Assembly (NCBI RefSeq): GCF_008579165.1
Contig: NZ_BKCN01000001.1
DNA from: Iodidimonas nitroreducens
Lineage (GTDB): Bacteria > Pseudomonadota > Alphaproteobacteria > Sphingomonadales > Rhodothalassiaceae
Direction: 5' to 3' (one strand)
Length of the DNA stretch: 64,000 nt
Positions 26,756 through 35,663 of the stretch are shown here, in pieces. The position numbers were made by a program, and so were the translations under genes. The notes below the pieces were generated by a model. The model did no database searches and was not told the DNA's origin. It saw only the letters and a program-made list of their open reading frames with translations. The stretch's first letter is position 1, and the number at the start of each line of letters is the position of its first letter.

Positions 26756-28147
26756 TCAGCGCGATTTATGATCGTCATGATCGATTTTTGGGGCCGATTT
26801 CGGGCGGCTTTTGCGGGCCCGGAATTTTTTCGCCCAGCCGGGGCGGCTGGTCTGCTCGGCCCGGGCAAGCGCCAGATCGCCATCATCCACAGCGCGGCTG
26901 ATCACGCTGCCCGCCCCGATGATCGCCCCTTCGCCAATATGCAAGGGGGCCACAAGGGCGCTGTTTGATCCGATGAAGCTATCGGCTCCGATGCTGGTGT
27001 GGAATTTGGCGAAACCATCATAATTGCAAAAAATGGTGCCTGCGCCGATATTCACGCGCGGCCCGATGGTGGCATCGCCGATATAGCTTAAATGGCTGGC
27101 TTTTGCCCCTTCATCGAGCCGGGCATTTTTGATTTCCACGAAATTGCCAATCTTCACCCCCTTGCCGATATCGGCCCCCGGGCGCAGGCGGGCATAGGGG
27201 CCCACCACGGCTTTCGTGGCGATCTTCGCCCCTTCGATATGGGAAAAAGCGCGGATGATCGCATCATCCTCGATCTCTACATGGGGGCCGAAAATCACCT
27301 GCGGCTCGATCAGCACATCGCGGCCCAGCTTGGTATCATGGCTGAAATAAACCGTATCCGGGGCGATCAGCGTGGCCCCCGCCGCCATGGCCGCCCGGCG
27401 CATCCGTTTTTGAAACACGGCTTCCGCCATGGCCAGATCAGCACGATCATTCACGCCCAAAAGATCATCGGCCGGGGCTTCGATCACCGCCGCTTTCACC
27501 CCCAGATCCCGGGCAATCGCCACCGTATCAGTGAGATAATATTCCCCCTTGGCATTGTCATTGCGCAGGGGCTGCAAAAGCCGGGGTAAAAGCGCCCCAT
27601 CAAAGGCCATCACCCCTGAATTGCACAGGCCAATCGCCCGTTCGGCAGGGCTGGCATCCTTATATTCCACAATCCGCAAAAGATTGCCGTCATCATCGGT
27701 GACAAGGCGGCCATAAGCTCCGGGATCTTCGGGGCGAAATCCCAGCACCACAAGGCCCGGGCCTGCGGATTTCCGATCCCCGATCTGTGCCAGCATCAAA
27801 GCCAAAGTTTCAGATCGGATCAAAGGCGTATCGCCATAAAGCACCAGAACCGGACCCTGATGGCCAGCAAGGGCGGGCAGGGCCTGCATCACCGCATGGC
27901 CGGTGCCCAATTGGGGTTCCTGCACCGCAAAATCCACCTTCCGGCCCGCCATCGCGGCTTCAAGCTGCTGGCGATCCGATCCCACGACCAGAATCTGCCG
28001 CGCGACACTGATGTCCGCCAATCGATCAAAGATATGATCGATCATCGCCCGCCCGCCAATGGGGTGCAGAACCTTGTGACGACGCGATTTCATTCTCGTT
28101 CCCTTGCCTGCAGCAAGAATGACGGCAGCGGCATTGCGAACAGACAT
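26756..28147 (-). CDS. glmU: Bifunctional UDP-N-acetylglucosamine pyrophosphorylase / glucosamine-1-phosphate N-acetyltransferase
   Basis: Makes UDP-GlcNAc from glucosamine 1-phosphate. The N-terminal uridyltransferase has VILAAGKGTRMKSRRHKVLHP, LVLYGDTPLI and the substrate loop QLGTGHA. The C-terminal half is a left-handed beta helix of hexapeptide repeats with KNARLDEGAKASHLSYIGDA, GAGTIFCNYDG and SNSALVAPLHIGEGAIIGAGSVI. The length (463) is normal. The gene leads glmU-glmS and lies downstream of tRNA-Gly on the same strand, with an 11-bp tandem repeat in its leader. Confidence 0.97.
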   Translation of the reverse strand: MSVRNAAAVILAAGKGTRMKSRRHKVLHPIGGRAMIDHIFDRLADISVARQILVVGSDRQQLEAAMAGRKVDFAVQEPQLGTGHAVMQALPALAGHQGPVLVLYGDTPLIRSETLALMLAQIGDRKSAGPGLVVLGFRPEDPGAYGRLVTDDDGNLLRIVEYKDASPAERAIGLCNSGVMAFDGALLPRLLQPLRNDNAKGEYYLTDTVAIARDLGVKAAVIEAPADDLLGVNDRADLAMAEAVFQKRMRRAAMAAGATLIAPDTVYFSHDTKLGRDVLIEPQVIFGPHVEIEDDAIIRAFSHIEGAKIATKAVVGPYARLRPGADIGKGVKIGNFVEIKNARLDEGAKASHLSYIGDATIGPRVNIGAGTIFCNYDGFAKFHTSIGADSFIGSNSALVAPLHIGEGAIIGAGSVISRAVDDGDLALARAEQTSRPGWAKKFRARKSRPKSAPKIDHDDHKSR

Positions 28148-28180
28148 GGAAGGATGCAGCCTTTCATTTAAACCAGAGGC

Positions 28181-28213
28181 AAAGCCCCGATAAAGCCCCG
28201 ATAAACCCCCGAT
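28181..28213. repeat. Three tandem 11-bp repeats in the glmU leader
   Basis: AAAGCCCCGAT occurs at 28181-28191 and 28192-28202, and AAACCCCCGAT at 28203-28213, with a partial AAACC after. The array lies 34 bp upstream of the glmU ATG (minus strand), in a position to affect promoter spacing or the 5' leader. Confidence 0.85.
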
Positions 28214-28340
28214 AAACCATTGGCGGGCAGACTGCCACAGGCAGCAGGCTTATTCAAAACGCAAATATAGATGTGAAAAGGAAAACTGGCCAGCGGTCAC
28301 AGGCTGCGCCATGACTCATTAATGCGTGGCATGATGAGCA

Positions 28341-28414
28341 TGGAGCGGGTGAAGGGAATCGAACCCTCGTCACTTGCTTGGGAAGCAAGAGCTCTACCAT
28401 TGAGCTACACCCGC
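28341..28414 (-). tRNA. tRNA-Gly (anticodon CCC)
   Basis: Read on the minus strand the 74-nt sequence forms a full cloverleaf: acceptor GCGGGTG paired with CACCCGC, D-arm GCTCAATGGTAGAGC, anticodon stem CTTGC/GCAAG with loop TTCCCAA, T-arm AGGGTTCGATTCCCT, discriminator T and an encoded CCA. Anticodon CCC reads GGG. It precedes glmU on the same strand. Confidence 0.96.
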
Positions 28415-28525
28415 ATCAGGCTGGACAGGAAACTAGGGCCGACGCGGGGCGAAATCAAGCGTCAATCGTTGCGCGCTTATTGCGCGCCCATTGCGCACCA
28501 TGAAAGGCACTGGCATGTTAGCTTT

Positions 28526-29718
28526 ATGGATGCCCCAAAGCCCAAGGATTCCCCCGTGCAATCAATGGATGCGAGCCTCTCGATCATCAAAAATCTGATC
28601 GCTTTTCCCACCATCAGCCAGAACAGCAATCTGGACCTGATCGCTTATGTGCGCGAGCTGTTGGCCGAACATGGGATCACCGCACAGCTTTTTGCAAATG
28701 AGGATGGTACCAAAGCCAATCTTTTGGCCAGCATCGGCCCGGATGATCGGCCGGGCATCCTGCTTTCGGGCCATAGCGATGTGGTGCCGGTGGCGGGCCA
28801 GAATTGGTCCAGCGATCCTTTTGCGGCCGAACTGCGCGATGGGCGGCTTTATGGGCGCGGGGCGTGCGATATGAAAGGCTTCATCGGCCTTGTGCTCGCC
28901 CTTCTCCCCCGGCTGGCCCGGGCGGATTTGGCCATGCCGGTGCATATCGCCTTGTCTTATGACGAGGAAGTGGCTGCGCCGGGGTGCGCTCTTTGGTCGA
29001 TCATCTGGCCCATCTGCCGATCAAGCCACGCTTTGCCCTGATCGGCGAGCCTACGGATATGAAGCTGGTGACCGCCCATAAGGGTATTTGTGTGGAGCGC
29101 ACCACGATCATCGGCAGGGCCGCCCATTCCAGCCTCCCCGATGAGGGGGCCAACGCCCTTTTCGCGGCGGGAGCCTTTCTTGGCTATCTCGATGCTTTGG
29201 CGCAGGAACTGCGCGCACATCAAGATGCCCGGTTCGAGCCGCCTTTCACCAGCATCAATGCCGGACGCATGACCGGCGGGGCGGCGGTCAATATCATTGC
29301 TGATCGGGCGGTGATCGATTGGGAATTTCGCCCGCTGCCCGGCATCGATCCCGATCAGATTCTGGATCGCGTGAAAAGCCATGCGCAAAAGATCATTCTG
29401 CCAAGATTGCAGGCCACCGCGCCCGAGGCGGAGATAAGCTTCGAGCAGATCGCCCGCGCGCCATCCCTTGAGGCCGATGGCTCAGAGGATGCGGAAAAAC
29501 TGATGCGGCGTTTGATCGGGGCCAATGAAAGCCATGCGGTATCGTTTACCACCGAAGCCGGGCTGTTTCAGAAGGTTTCCGGTATTCCGGCCATCGTCAT
29601 CGGCCCCGGTTCCATCGAACAGGCCCATAAGCCCGATGAATTTGTGAGCCTTGATCAGCTTCAGCGCGCCCGATCCATGCTCGAGGCGCTGATCGATTAT
29701 GCCGAAGCCAGAGCTTAA
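28526..29718 (+). CDS. argE: Acetylornithine deacetylase (one frameshift)
   Basis: M20-family zinc hydrolase that releases ornithine from N-acetylornithine. Visible are LLSGHSDVVPVAGQNW (first zinc His and catalytic Asp), GRGACDMKGFIGLVLALLP, the catalytic Glu in YDEEV, LIGEPTDMKLVTAHKGI, and the dimerisation-domain NAGRMTGGAAVNIIAD; near the end IEQAHKPDEFVS. The frame breaks in the G run at 28981-28984 (one G missing); with it restored AAPGVRSLVDHL reads through. Start 28526 or the ATG at 28565. Convergent with hslO; argF and argD are nearby on the other strand. Confidence 0.9.
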
Positions 29719-29999
29719 TGGGTCCTGACCCTAGGGTCAGGACCCACTAACCGCACCTTCGAGGCGCCGGAAGGGCAAACAGATCGGACGGATAGGCGTG
29801 CCGGGAAGGCTGGTTGCCTTTCCAAGCGCATATCTGTTCGAGATGAACGTCATTCCGACGTCCCTATGGGATTTGACCAGAACGGCTCATTGCAGCGTCG
29901 GATCGGCTGGAAATATCGACATATTCCTGCACCTCTCCTCCTTGCACTGAGCCGTTCTGCTTCAAACCTCGAAGGCGTGCTTAATGGGTCCTGACCCTA
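29713..29999. repeat. Structured intergenic element bounded by direct repeats
   Basis: The gap between the convergent argE and hslO stops begins with a perfect 28-bp palindrome (29719-29746). The 21 bases from 29713 recur at 29979-29999, so both stop codons lie in the repeat. The interior folds as nested stems: 29753-29764 with 29967-29980 (one internal bulge), 29778-29784 with 29832-29838, 29804-29810 with 29816-29823, and a 17-bp arm 29878-29894 with 29943-29959 (one mismatch). This could be a dispersed repeat element, an RNA, or a bidirectional terminator enlarged by insertion. No known family recognised. Confidence 0.7.
29737..29853 (-). CDS. Possible 38-residue small ORF in the structured element
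   Basis: Minus-strand ATG at 29853 opens a 38-codon frame starting MTFISNRYALGKATSLPGT, with a basic, Pro-rich middle (PIRPICLPFRR) and its stop inside the palindrome. No clear RBS. It may be only the coding-like shadow of a repeat element. Not recognised. Confidence 0.2.
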   Translation of the reverse strand: MTFISNRYALGKATSLPGTPIRPICLPFRRLEGAVSGS

Positions 30000-30950
30000 A
30001 AGCCCAATGTCTTCGGGAGAGAATTCATAATGGCGATTGCAGAACTGGCAATTGGCGGTGATCCGGCCTTCCTCCACCATATCGGCGAGATCGCTGGCGG
30101 GAAAGCTTTGCAACACCGATAACAGGCGTTCACGCGAACAGCGGCAGCGATGATCGATATCCGTGGGTTCAAAAACCCGCACCCCATCCTCGTGATAAAG
30201 CCGGTATAAAAGCTGATCGAGATCAAGCTGCGGATCGAGCAGTTCGCGGCTTTTCACGCTTTGCATAAGGATCGAGGCCCGCCGCCAGTTTTCCTGCTCA
30301 TCGCGATCCAGAAGGCGCGGCCCGCCCTCTTCGCCATGGGCCAGATGCTGCACCATGATGCCGCCAGCCCGCCAATGGCCAGAGACCGGATCAAGCCCGC
30401 AGGCCAGCCGCAGGGCCGTGGGGGTTTGTTCGGAATTGAGGAAATAGGTGATGGCGCAATCGCTTAAATTATCGCCATCCAGATCGACAATCCCCTGATA
30501 ACGCTCCATATCCGCGCCCTGATCGATGGTCATGGCCATATAGCCGCCCGATCCGATCAGGCTGCGAAAGGATGCATCGGATCCCAGATCGGCCAAAGCC
30601 GCCGCTTTATAATCGGCATAGCCGCGCACATGCCCCGGCGTTTCAAAATCGGCGACCAGAAAATTCACCGCCGCCTGATCCCGGGCTTTCGCCTGAATGG
30701 TGACCTTGCCCTCATATTTCAGGATCGATCCCAGCAAACCCGACAGCACCACCAGTTCCCCCACCAGAATGGCCAAAGGCTGGGGATAATCATGGGCGGT
30801 GATGATATCATGCACAGCGGTGCCCAGCCGGATGGCTCGGCCCCGTACATTCATGCCCTCGATCTGAAAGGGCTTTACGAGATTATCCAATGAGCCGGAT
30901 TCAGGCAGGATGATTGGCCGGTTATTCGGCCTTGGTGTCGTTTCGCGCAT
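29997..30950 (-). CDS. hslO: Hsp33 redox-regulated chaperone
   Basis: Cytosolic holdase activated by oxidation. The 317-residue protein has the Hsp33 N-terminal fold (AIRLGTAVHDIITAHDYPQP, LLGSILKYEGKVTIQAKA) and the C-terminal zinc centre made of CRC and, 33 residues later, CQFC, the four cysteines that release zinc on oxidation. It is downstream of argF by 35 bp on the same strand. Confidence 0.95.
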   Translation of the reverse strand: MRETTPRPNNRPIILPESGSLDNLVKPFQIEGMNVRGRAIRLGTAVHDIITAHDYPQPLAILVGELVVLSGLLGSILKYEGKVTIQAKARDQAAVNFLVADFETPGHVRGYADYKAAALADLGSDASFRSLIGSGGYMAMTIDQGADMERYQGIVDLDGDNLSDCAITYFLNSEQTPTALRLACGLDPVSGHWRAGGIMVQHLAHGEEGGPRLLDRDEQENWRRASILMQSVKSRELLDPQLDLDQLLYRLYHEDGVRVFEPTDIDHRCRCSRERLLSVLQSFPASDLADMVEEGRITANCQFCNRHYEFSPEDIGL

Positions 30951-30985
30951 CAGTTTTCCTGTTCAGCAGCTTGGGGCTGCGGCGA

Positions 30986-31936
30986 TTATCCTCTGGCCAA
31001 ACACCATGCCAGAATGGCCTTTTGGGCATGCAGCCGGTTTTCCGCCTGGGCCCAAACTACCGATTGCGGGCCATCAATCACCGCATCGGTTACCTCCTCG
31101 CCGCGATGGGCGGGCAGGCAATGCATGAAGATGGCATCAGGTGCAGCTTTCGCCAGCAGTTCGCTGGTCACCCGATAAGGCTCGAACGGTGCCAGTTCCT
31201 CGGGCGCGCGTTCCTGGCCCATCGAACTCCAGGTATCGGTATAAAGCGCACTGGCGCCCGCTACCGCCTCAATGGGATCATCGCACAGCCCCACATCCGC
31301 GCCTTCGGCCAGTGCCGCCTCGATCACCGCAGGATTGGGCTGATGCCCCGGCGGGCAGGCGAGGCGCAGGCGAAAGCCAAAGCGCTGGGCGGCATGGATC
31401 AGCGATGATGCCACATTATTGCCATCGCCCAGCCAGGCAACGCTTTGCCCCCGGATTGGGCCTTTCGCTTCTTCGATGGTCAGCATATCGGCCATCAATT
31501 GGCAGGGATGGGAATGATCGGTCAGGGCATTGATCACCGGGATCGTCGCATGTTGAGCCATTTCGGTGAGATTGCTGTGCTGATCGGTGCGCAGCACGAT
31601 GGCATCCCCATAAGCCGATAGCACATGCGCGGTATCGGCAATGCTTTCGCCCCGGCCAAGCTGCAGGCGGCTGCCATCCAGATCGCTGGCCGCCCCGCCA
31701 AGCTGGCGCATCGCCACCTCAAAGGAAATACGGGTGCGGGTTGAGGATTTTTGGAAAATCATCAGCAGAATATCCCCCGAAAGGGGGGCATCGCGATCCA
31801 CGGCCCCGCGCGGCATCCCCCCGCGCCGGGCTTTCATCTGCCGGGCATGATCAAGGATCTGGCGCAGAGTTTGGCTGCCCATCCGATCAAGATCGAGAAA
31901 ATGCCGCAGTCCGGCGGGGGTAGCAGACGCTGTCAT
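30986..31936 (-). CDS. argF: Ornithine carbamoyltransferase
   Basis: Forms citrulline from ornithine and carbamoyl phosphate. The 316-residue protein has the carbamoyl-phosphate loop SSTRTRISFEVA, the HSHPCQLMADMLTI segment, the ornithine-binding DTWSSMGQE, and the catalytic HCLPAHRGEEVTD with the active-site Cys. It follows argD by 25 bp; hslO follows. Confidence 0.97.
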   Translation of the reverse strand: MTASATPAGLRHFLDLDRMGSQTLRQILDHARQMKARRGGMPRGAVDRDAPLSGDILLMIFQKSSTRTRISFEVAMRQLGGAASDLDGSRLQLGRGESIADTAHVLSAYGDAIVLRTDQHSNLTEMAQHATIPVINALTDHSHPCQLMADMLTIEEAKGPIRGQSVAWLGDGNNVASSLIHAAQRFGFRLRLACPPGHQPNPAVIEAALAEGADVGLCDDPIEAVAGASALYTDTWSSMGQERAPEELAPFEPYRVTSELLAKAAPDAIFMHCLPAHRGEEVTDAVIDGPQSVVWAQAENRLHAQKAILAWCLARG

Positions 31937-31961
31937 TCTGTATCTCCGTTCTTATCCATCA

Positions 31962-33158
31962 TCATCCGGCCTTTTGGGCCCGGTCGCCAATCATTGCTGA
32001 GAGGGTTGTTTCCAGCAATCCGATGGCTTCATCCACCTGCGCCTTTTCAATGATCAAGGGCGGCAAAAGGCGGATCACATTATCGCCCGCCGGGGCCACC
32101 AACAGGCCATTTGCAAGGGCTGTGGCCACAGTTTCCCGGGGATCGAGCCCCCGCAGCTTCAGGCCCAGCATCAGCCCCCGGCCCCGAACCAGTTCAACGC
32201 TGTTATGGTTTTGTGCGGCAAAATGATCGAGCTGTTCCTTAAGATAGGTACCGATCTCGTTGACATGATCAAGAAAGCCCGGAGCCAAAAGCAGATCAAG
32301 CACCGCATTGCCCACCGCCATGGCCAAAGGATTGCCGCCATAGGTGGTGCCATGGCTGCCCGGGGTCATGCCGCTAGCCGCTTTTTCGGTGGCAAGACAG
32401 GCCCCAAAGGGAAAGCCGCCGCCAATGCCTTTGGCTGCCGCCACGATATCGGGGGTGATGCCCGCCCATTCAAAGGCAAAAAGCTTGCCGGTGCGGCCCA
32501 TGCCGCATTGGATTTCATCGCAGATCAGCAATAAATCATGCTGATCGCACAAAGCCCGTAAACCCTGCAAATAGCCATCCGACAAAGGCAGGACCCCGCC
32601 TTCGCCCAACACCGGCTCGACCAGAATGGCCGCAGTTTCCGGGCCGATGGCGTGGGCCATGGCCTCCAGATCATCGGGCCGCACCCGATCAAAACCGGGG
32701 AGAAGCGGGCCAAAGCCGGTGACCAGCTTTTCCTGACCGGCGGCGGAAATGGCCGCCATCGAACGGCCATGAAACGAGCCTTCAAGGGTGATGATCCGGT
32801 TTTTATCCGGCTGGCCCTGATCGTAAAAATATTTGCGCGCGGTTTTGATCGCACATTCGATGGCTTCAACACCGGAATTGACGAAAAAACACTTGTCGGC
32901 AAAGCTGTTGGCCACCAGCCGTTCCGCCAGCCGATCCTGATGCGGGATGCGATAAAGATTGGAGGTATGCCAAAGCTTGGCGGCCTGATCCTGCAAAGCC
33001 TTTACCAGATGGGGATGGGCGTGGCCAAAGCTCGACACCGCGATCCCGGCATTGAAATCGAGATAGCGTTTGGCATTCACATCATAGATATAAGCGCCTT
33101 CACCGCGCTCAAAAGCCACATCCGCCTGCCGATAACATGACATTAAAGCTGAAGTCAT
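31962..33158 (-). CDS. argD: Acetylornithine aminotransferase
   Basis: PLP-dependent class III aminotransferase of 398 residues in arginine synthesis. Features: YIYDVNAKRYLDFNAGIAV, FFVNSGVEAIECAIKTARK, the SFHGRS loop, LLICDEIQCGMGRTGKLFA (PLP-stacking Asp), and the Schiff-base Lys in DIVAAAKGIGGGFPFGA. The start at 33158 (MTSALMSCY) has AAAGGGGG upstream. First gene of argD-argF-hslO. It may also serve as succinyldiaminopimelate aminotransferase, as in other bacteria. Confidence 0.96.
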   Translation of the reverse strand: MTSALMSCYRQADVAFERGEGAYIYDVNAKRYLDFNAGIAVSSFGHAHPHLVKALQDQAAKLWHTSNLYRIPHQDRLAERLVANSFADKCFFVNSGVEAIECAIKTARKYFYDQGQPDKNRIITLEGSFHGRSMAAISAAGQEKLVTGFGPLLPGFDRVRPDDLEAMAHAIGPETAAILVEPVLGEGGVLPLSDGYLQGLRALCDQHDLLLICDEIQCGMGRTGKLFAFEWAGITPDIVAAAKGIGGGFPFGACLATEKAASGMTPGSHGTTYGGNPLAMAVGNAVLDLLLAPGFLDHVNEIGTYLKEQLDHFAAQNHNSVELVRGRGLMLGLKLRGLDPRETVATALANGLLVAPAGDNVIRLLPPLIIEKAQVDEAIGLLETTLSAMIGDRAQKAG

Positions 33159-33402
33159 CCTGACCCCCTTTGATCGTTCATACACTTTAAGGCCGGGTCA
33201 TTGGGCTGCGAGACCGGCTTGATCGCTTGTCGTTCATTGATCGTGATGAGATCTTCAAAACAACAGCGCGACCCCCCAAAGGATGGCCGCGCAATGCCGT
33301 TTTATCGATCATTCCGTCCTTAGTATCAATGGCCGGGCGGGCCCTGTCAATCGGTTGCCCTTATCCCAAGGGGGCCAGCCATCACATTTCAAACAGCTGC
33401 CT

Positions 33403-34248
33403 TCAGGATTTCAGCCGCCAGCCGGTTTGCAGAACCCGCCACACGATCAGCCACAGGAAAAGATTGATCACCCCCACCACCACCGCGCCGGTGAGAACCG
33501 AGCCATCCGCTTCGCCGATGAAGCCATAGCGAAAGCCATCAATGATATAGAAAAAGGGATTGACCGCCAGAAAAGGCTCCAGCCATTGGGCGCCATCGCC
33601 CATTTTATCGCGCAGGCGATCAATGGAATAAAAGGTGCCCGAAAGCAGGGTCAGCGGCCCGACGATGAAATTGGTGATCGTTGCCACATGATCGAATTTT
33701 TCCGCCCAGATGCCGGTGAGAATCCCCATCAAAGACAGCATGATCGATGCCATCACAGCAAAATAAAGAATCGCCCATGGATGGCTGAACATGATCGCCT
33801 TGATCGGCAAAAGGGCAAAACAGGCGATCAGCACCACCCCGATGACCAGCCCCCGCGTCACCCCGCCGGCCACAAAGCCCAAGCTCAGTTCCCCCGGCGA
33901 CAAGGGGGGCATCAGCACATCCACGATGGTGCCCTGCACCTTGGCGATGATCAAAGATGATGAGGTATTGGCGAAAGAATTCTGCAACAGGGCCATGATG
34001 ATCAGGCCCGGGGCCAGAAACTGGGTATAGGCAACCGAGGTGGTCACCCGATCAGAACCACCCAGCACCACTGCAAAAATGACAAAGAACAAGATCGCCT
34101 GCACCGCCGGGGCGCCGATGGTTTGCATCCACACCTTCAAAAAGCGCCGCACTTCCTTTTCATACAAGGTCCACAAGCCCAGCCCATTGATGCGGCCGAT
34201 CTTCCGGCTTCCCATCTCTATGGCGGTGGGTTTGCTCTGGCTGCTCAC
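33403..34248 (-). CDS. ABC-2 type transporter permease (orphan)
   Basis: 281-residue membrane protein with six hydrophobic segments and an ABC-2 permease layout: an N-terminal amphipathic helix (LWTLYEKEVRRFLKVWMQT), FFVIFAVVLGG, LAPGLIIMALLQNSFANTSSS, and the conserved GPLTLLSGTFYSIDRL before VNPFFYIIDGFRYGFIG. This matches the YadH/NodJ-like export permeases. No ATPase gene is adjacent: upstream is the gcrA divergent region and downstream an argD promoter region, so the partner must be elsewhere. Substrate unknown. Confidence 0.88.
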   Translation of the reverse strand: MSSQSKPTAIEMGSRKIGRINGLGLWTLYEKEVRRFLKVWMQTIGAPAVQAILFFVIFAVVLGGSDRVTTSVAYTQFLAPGLIIMALLQNSFANTSSSLIIAKVQGTIVDVLMPPLSPGELSLGFVAGGVTRGLVIGVVLIACFALLPIKAIMFSHPWAILYFAVMASIMLSLMGILTGIWAEKFDHVATITNFIVGPLTLLSGTFYSIDRLRDKMGDGAQWLEPFLAVNPFFYIIDGFRYGFIGEADGSVLTGAVVVGVINLFLWLIVWRVLQTGWRLKS

Positions 34249-34564
34249 GGGCTGTCTCCATCATGGATTGAAGGTCTCGTTCAAAGGAAAGCAGACATGA
34301 TATCTGCCGCCCCATGGGGGTTTTTAGCGGATCGATCATCATCAAAAGCACGTTCTACCCACGCGCCCACACATATCCAGCCATGGCCCCCATAGCAAGG
34401 GGCCATCATGAGATTGAGAATGGGGAGGTGTGAAAATGGGGGGTGAGGCGGATCGTGGCTTATATGCGCCACTTCTGGCCTTGTGCTGGGGAATGGGGGC
34501 CCTATATTGTGCCCCGAAGAAAAGCTGCGACGAAAACCTGTGACGGATAGCATGAGGAAGACCC
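34249..34564. promoter_or_regulatory. Divergent region between the ABC permease and gcrA
   Basis: 316 bp without a supported gene. It must hold promoters for both flanking genes. A short inverted repeat GGCCCC...GGGGCC lies near 34385-34403. I saw no clear GANTC (CcrM) cluster, which might have been expected before gcrA. Confidence 0.35.
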
Positions 34565-34975
34565 ATGGCCTGGACCGACGAAAAAATCGATCTCTTGAAA
34601 CGGTTATGGGAAAAAGGCCTGTCGGCCAGCCAGATCGCTGCGGAAATCGGCGATAATGTCACCCGTAATGCGGTGATCGGCAAAGCCCATCGGCTGGGGC
34701 TGAAATCACGGCCATCGCCGGTCAAAGCCGATTCGGCAAAAACCCGCAAAGGGGCCGGAAAAGCCGCCAAAAAGGAAAAAAAGAGCAAGATCACCCTGCT
34801 CGATCTCACCGAACGCATGTGCAAATGGCCCAGCGGCCATCCCGGTGACGCGGATTTCCAATTTTGCGGCAAGCCTTCGGTGCCCGCCATGCCTTATTGC
34901 GAAGCCCATTGCCGCGATGCCTATCAGGCCCAGCAGCCGCGCAAGGATCGCCGCACGCCCCGGGTCCGGCTCTAG
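34565..34975 (+). CDS. gcrA: GcrA cell-cycle regulator
   Basis: 136-residue transcription factor found in Alphaproteobacteria. The N-terminal MAWTDEKIDLLKRLWEKGLS and IAAEIGDNVTRNAVIGKAHR form the DNA-binding domain that prefers methylated GANTC promoters; a basic Ala/Lys linker follows, then the sigma-70-interacting C-terminal domain (CKWPSGHPGDADFQFCGK, PYCEAHCRDAYQ) with conserved Cys. Usual family members are 150-170 residues, so this one is slightly short. It is a useful taxonomic marker. Confidence 0.95.
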   Translation: MAWTDEKIDLLKRLWEKGLSASQIAAEIGDNVTRNAVIGKAHRLGLKSRPSPVKADSAKTRKGAGKAAKKEKKSKITLLDLTERMCKWPSGHPGDADFQFCGKPSVPAMPYCEAHCRDAYQAQQPRKDRRTPRVRL

Positions 34976-35113
34976 GTCTGTTTTAGGGGCCCTCATCAGT
35001 CTTCCGCCAAAAGCATTGACAGGCTGTGTTCTCTCTCCCATTTAAAAGATGACAAATATGGTCTGGTTTGATAAGCAAGCCGGGTCGAATGGTTTTTAGA
35101 TGGGTGCTGCACG

Positions 35114-35596
35114 ATGATCAGATTAACCAATCTGGCCGATTATGCGGTCATTTTGATGGGCGCGCTGGCCCGCCGGGATGGCCGGGTGAATGCCGCCGAA
35201 CTGGCGGCTGAAACAGGCTTGCCGGTGCCTGCGGTCTCGAAAATTCTGGGCACATTGTCCCGCGCCGGGCTTGCTTTGTCGCATCGGGGGCTGAAGGGCG
35301 GGTTTTCCCTTGGCCGCCCGGCGCATGAGATCACCATGGCCGATATTATCGAGGCCGTGGATGGCCCCATTGCGCTGGTTCATTGCATTGAAAATGCCCC
35401 CGGCGATTGCGAATATGAGCCGATTTGTACCATGCGCCCCCATTGGCAGATGATCAACAACGCGGTTCGCGATGGGCTGAGCAAGGTGAGCCTTGGCGAT
35501 ATCGCCCATCATCCGATCCCGGCCAATGGTCATCTGCCTGCTGGCTCGCGCGCGCCTTTGCACCATAATCTGGCTTTGGAAGGCACCGACGCCTGA
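35114..35596 (+). CDS. Rrf2-family SUF system regulator
   Basis: 160-residue Rrf2/IscR-type repressor. The winged HTH MIRLTNLADYAVILMGALAR ... VPAVSKILGTLSRAGL is followed by HRGLKGGFSLGRP and three Cys (about residues 94, 101 and 107: HCIENAPGDCEYEPICTM) spaced to hold an Fe-S cluster. It leads the suf gene cluster by 67 bp, and probably senses Fe-S status to control it, as in other alphaproteobacterial SUF regulators. Confidence 0.93.
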   Translation: MIRLTNLADYAVILMGALARRDGRVNAAELAAETGLPVPAVSKILGTLSRAGLALSHRGLKGGFSLGRPAHEITMADIIEAVDGPIALVHCIENAPGDCEYEPICTMRPHWQMINNAVRDGLSKVSLGDIAHHPIPANGHLPAGSRAPLHHNLALEGTDA

Positions 35597-35663
35597 GCGC
35601 TTGAGTGCATGGTTTTTAAAGGCTTTTGCTCTTTTTTAGGATTTGAAACAGAAAGACTGCTCC

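Noticed and set aside
28201..28340. Gene between glmU and tRNA-Gly
   Set aside because: Only leader repeats and short unsupported frames are present.
29713..29999. tmRNA, 6S or SRP RNA
   Set aside because: No tag frame, tRNA-like end, long open-bubble hairpin or SRP loop consensus could be recognised.
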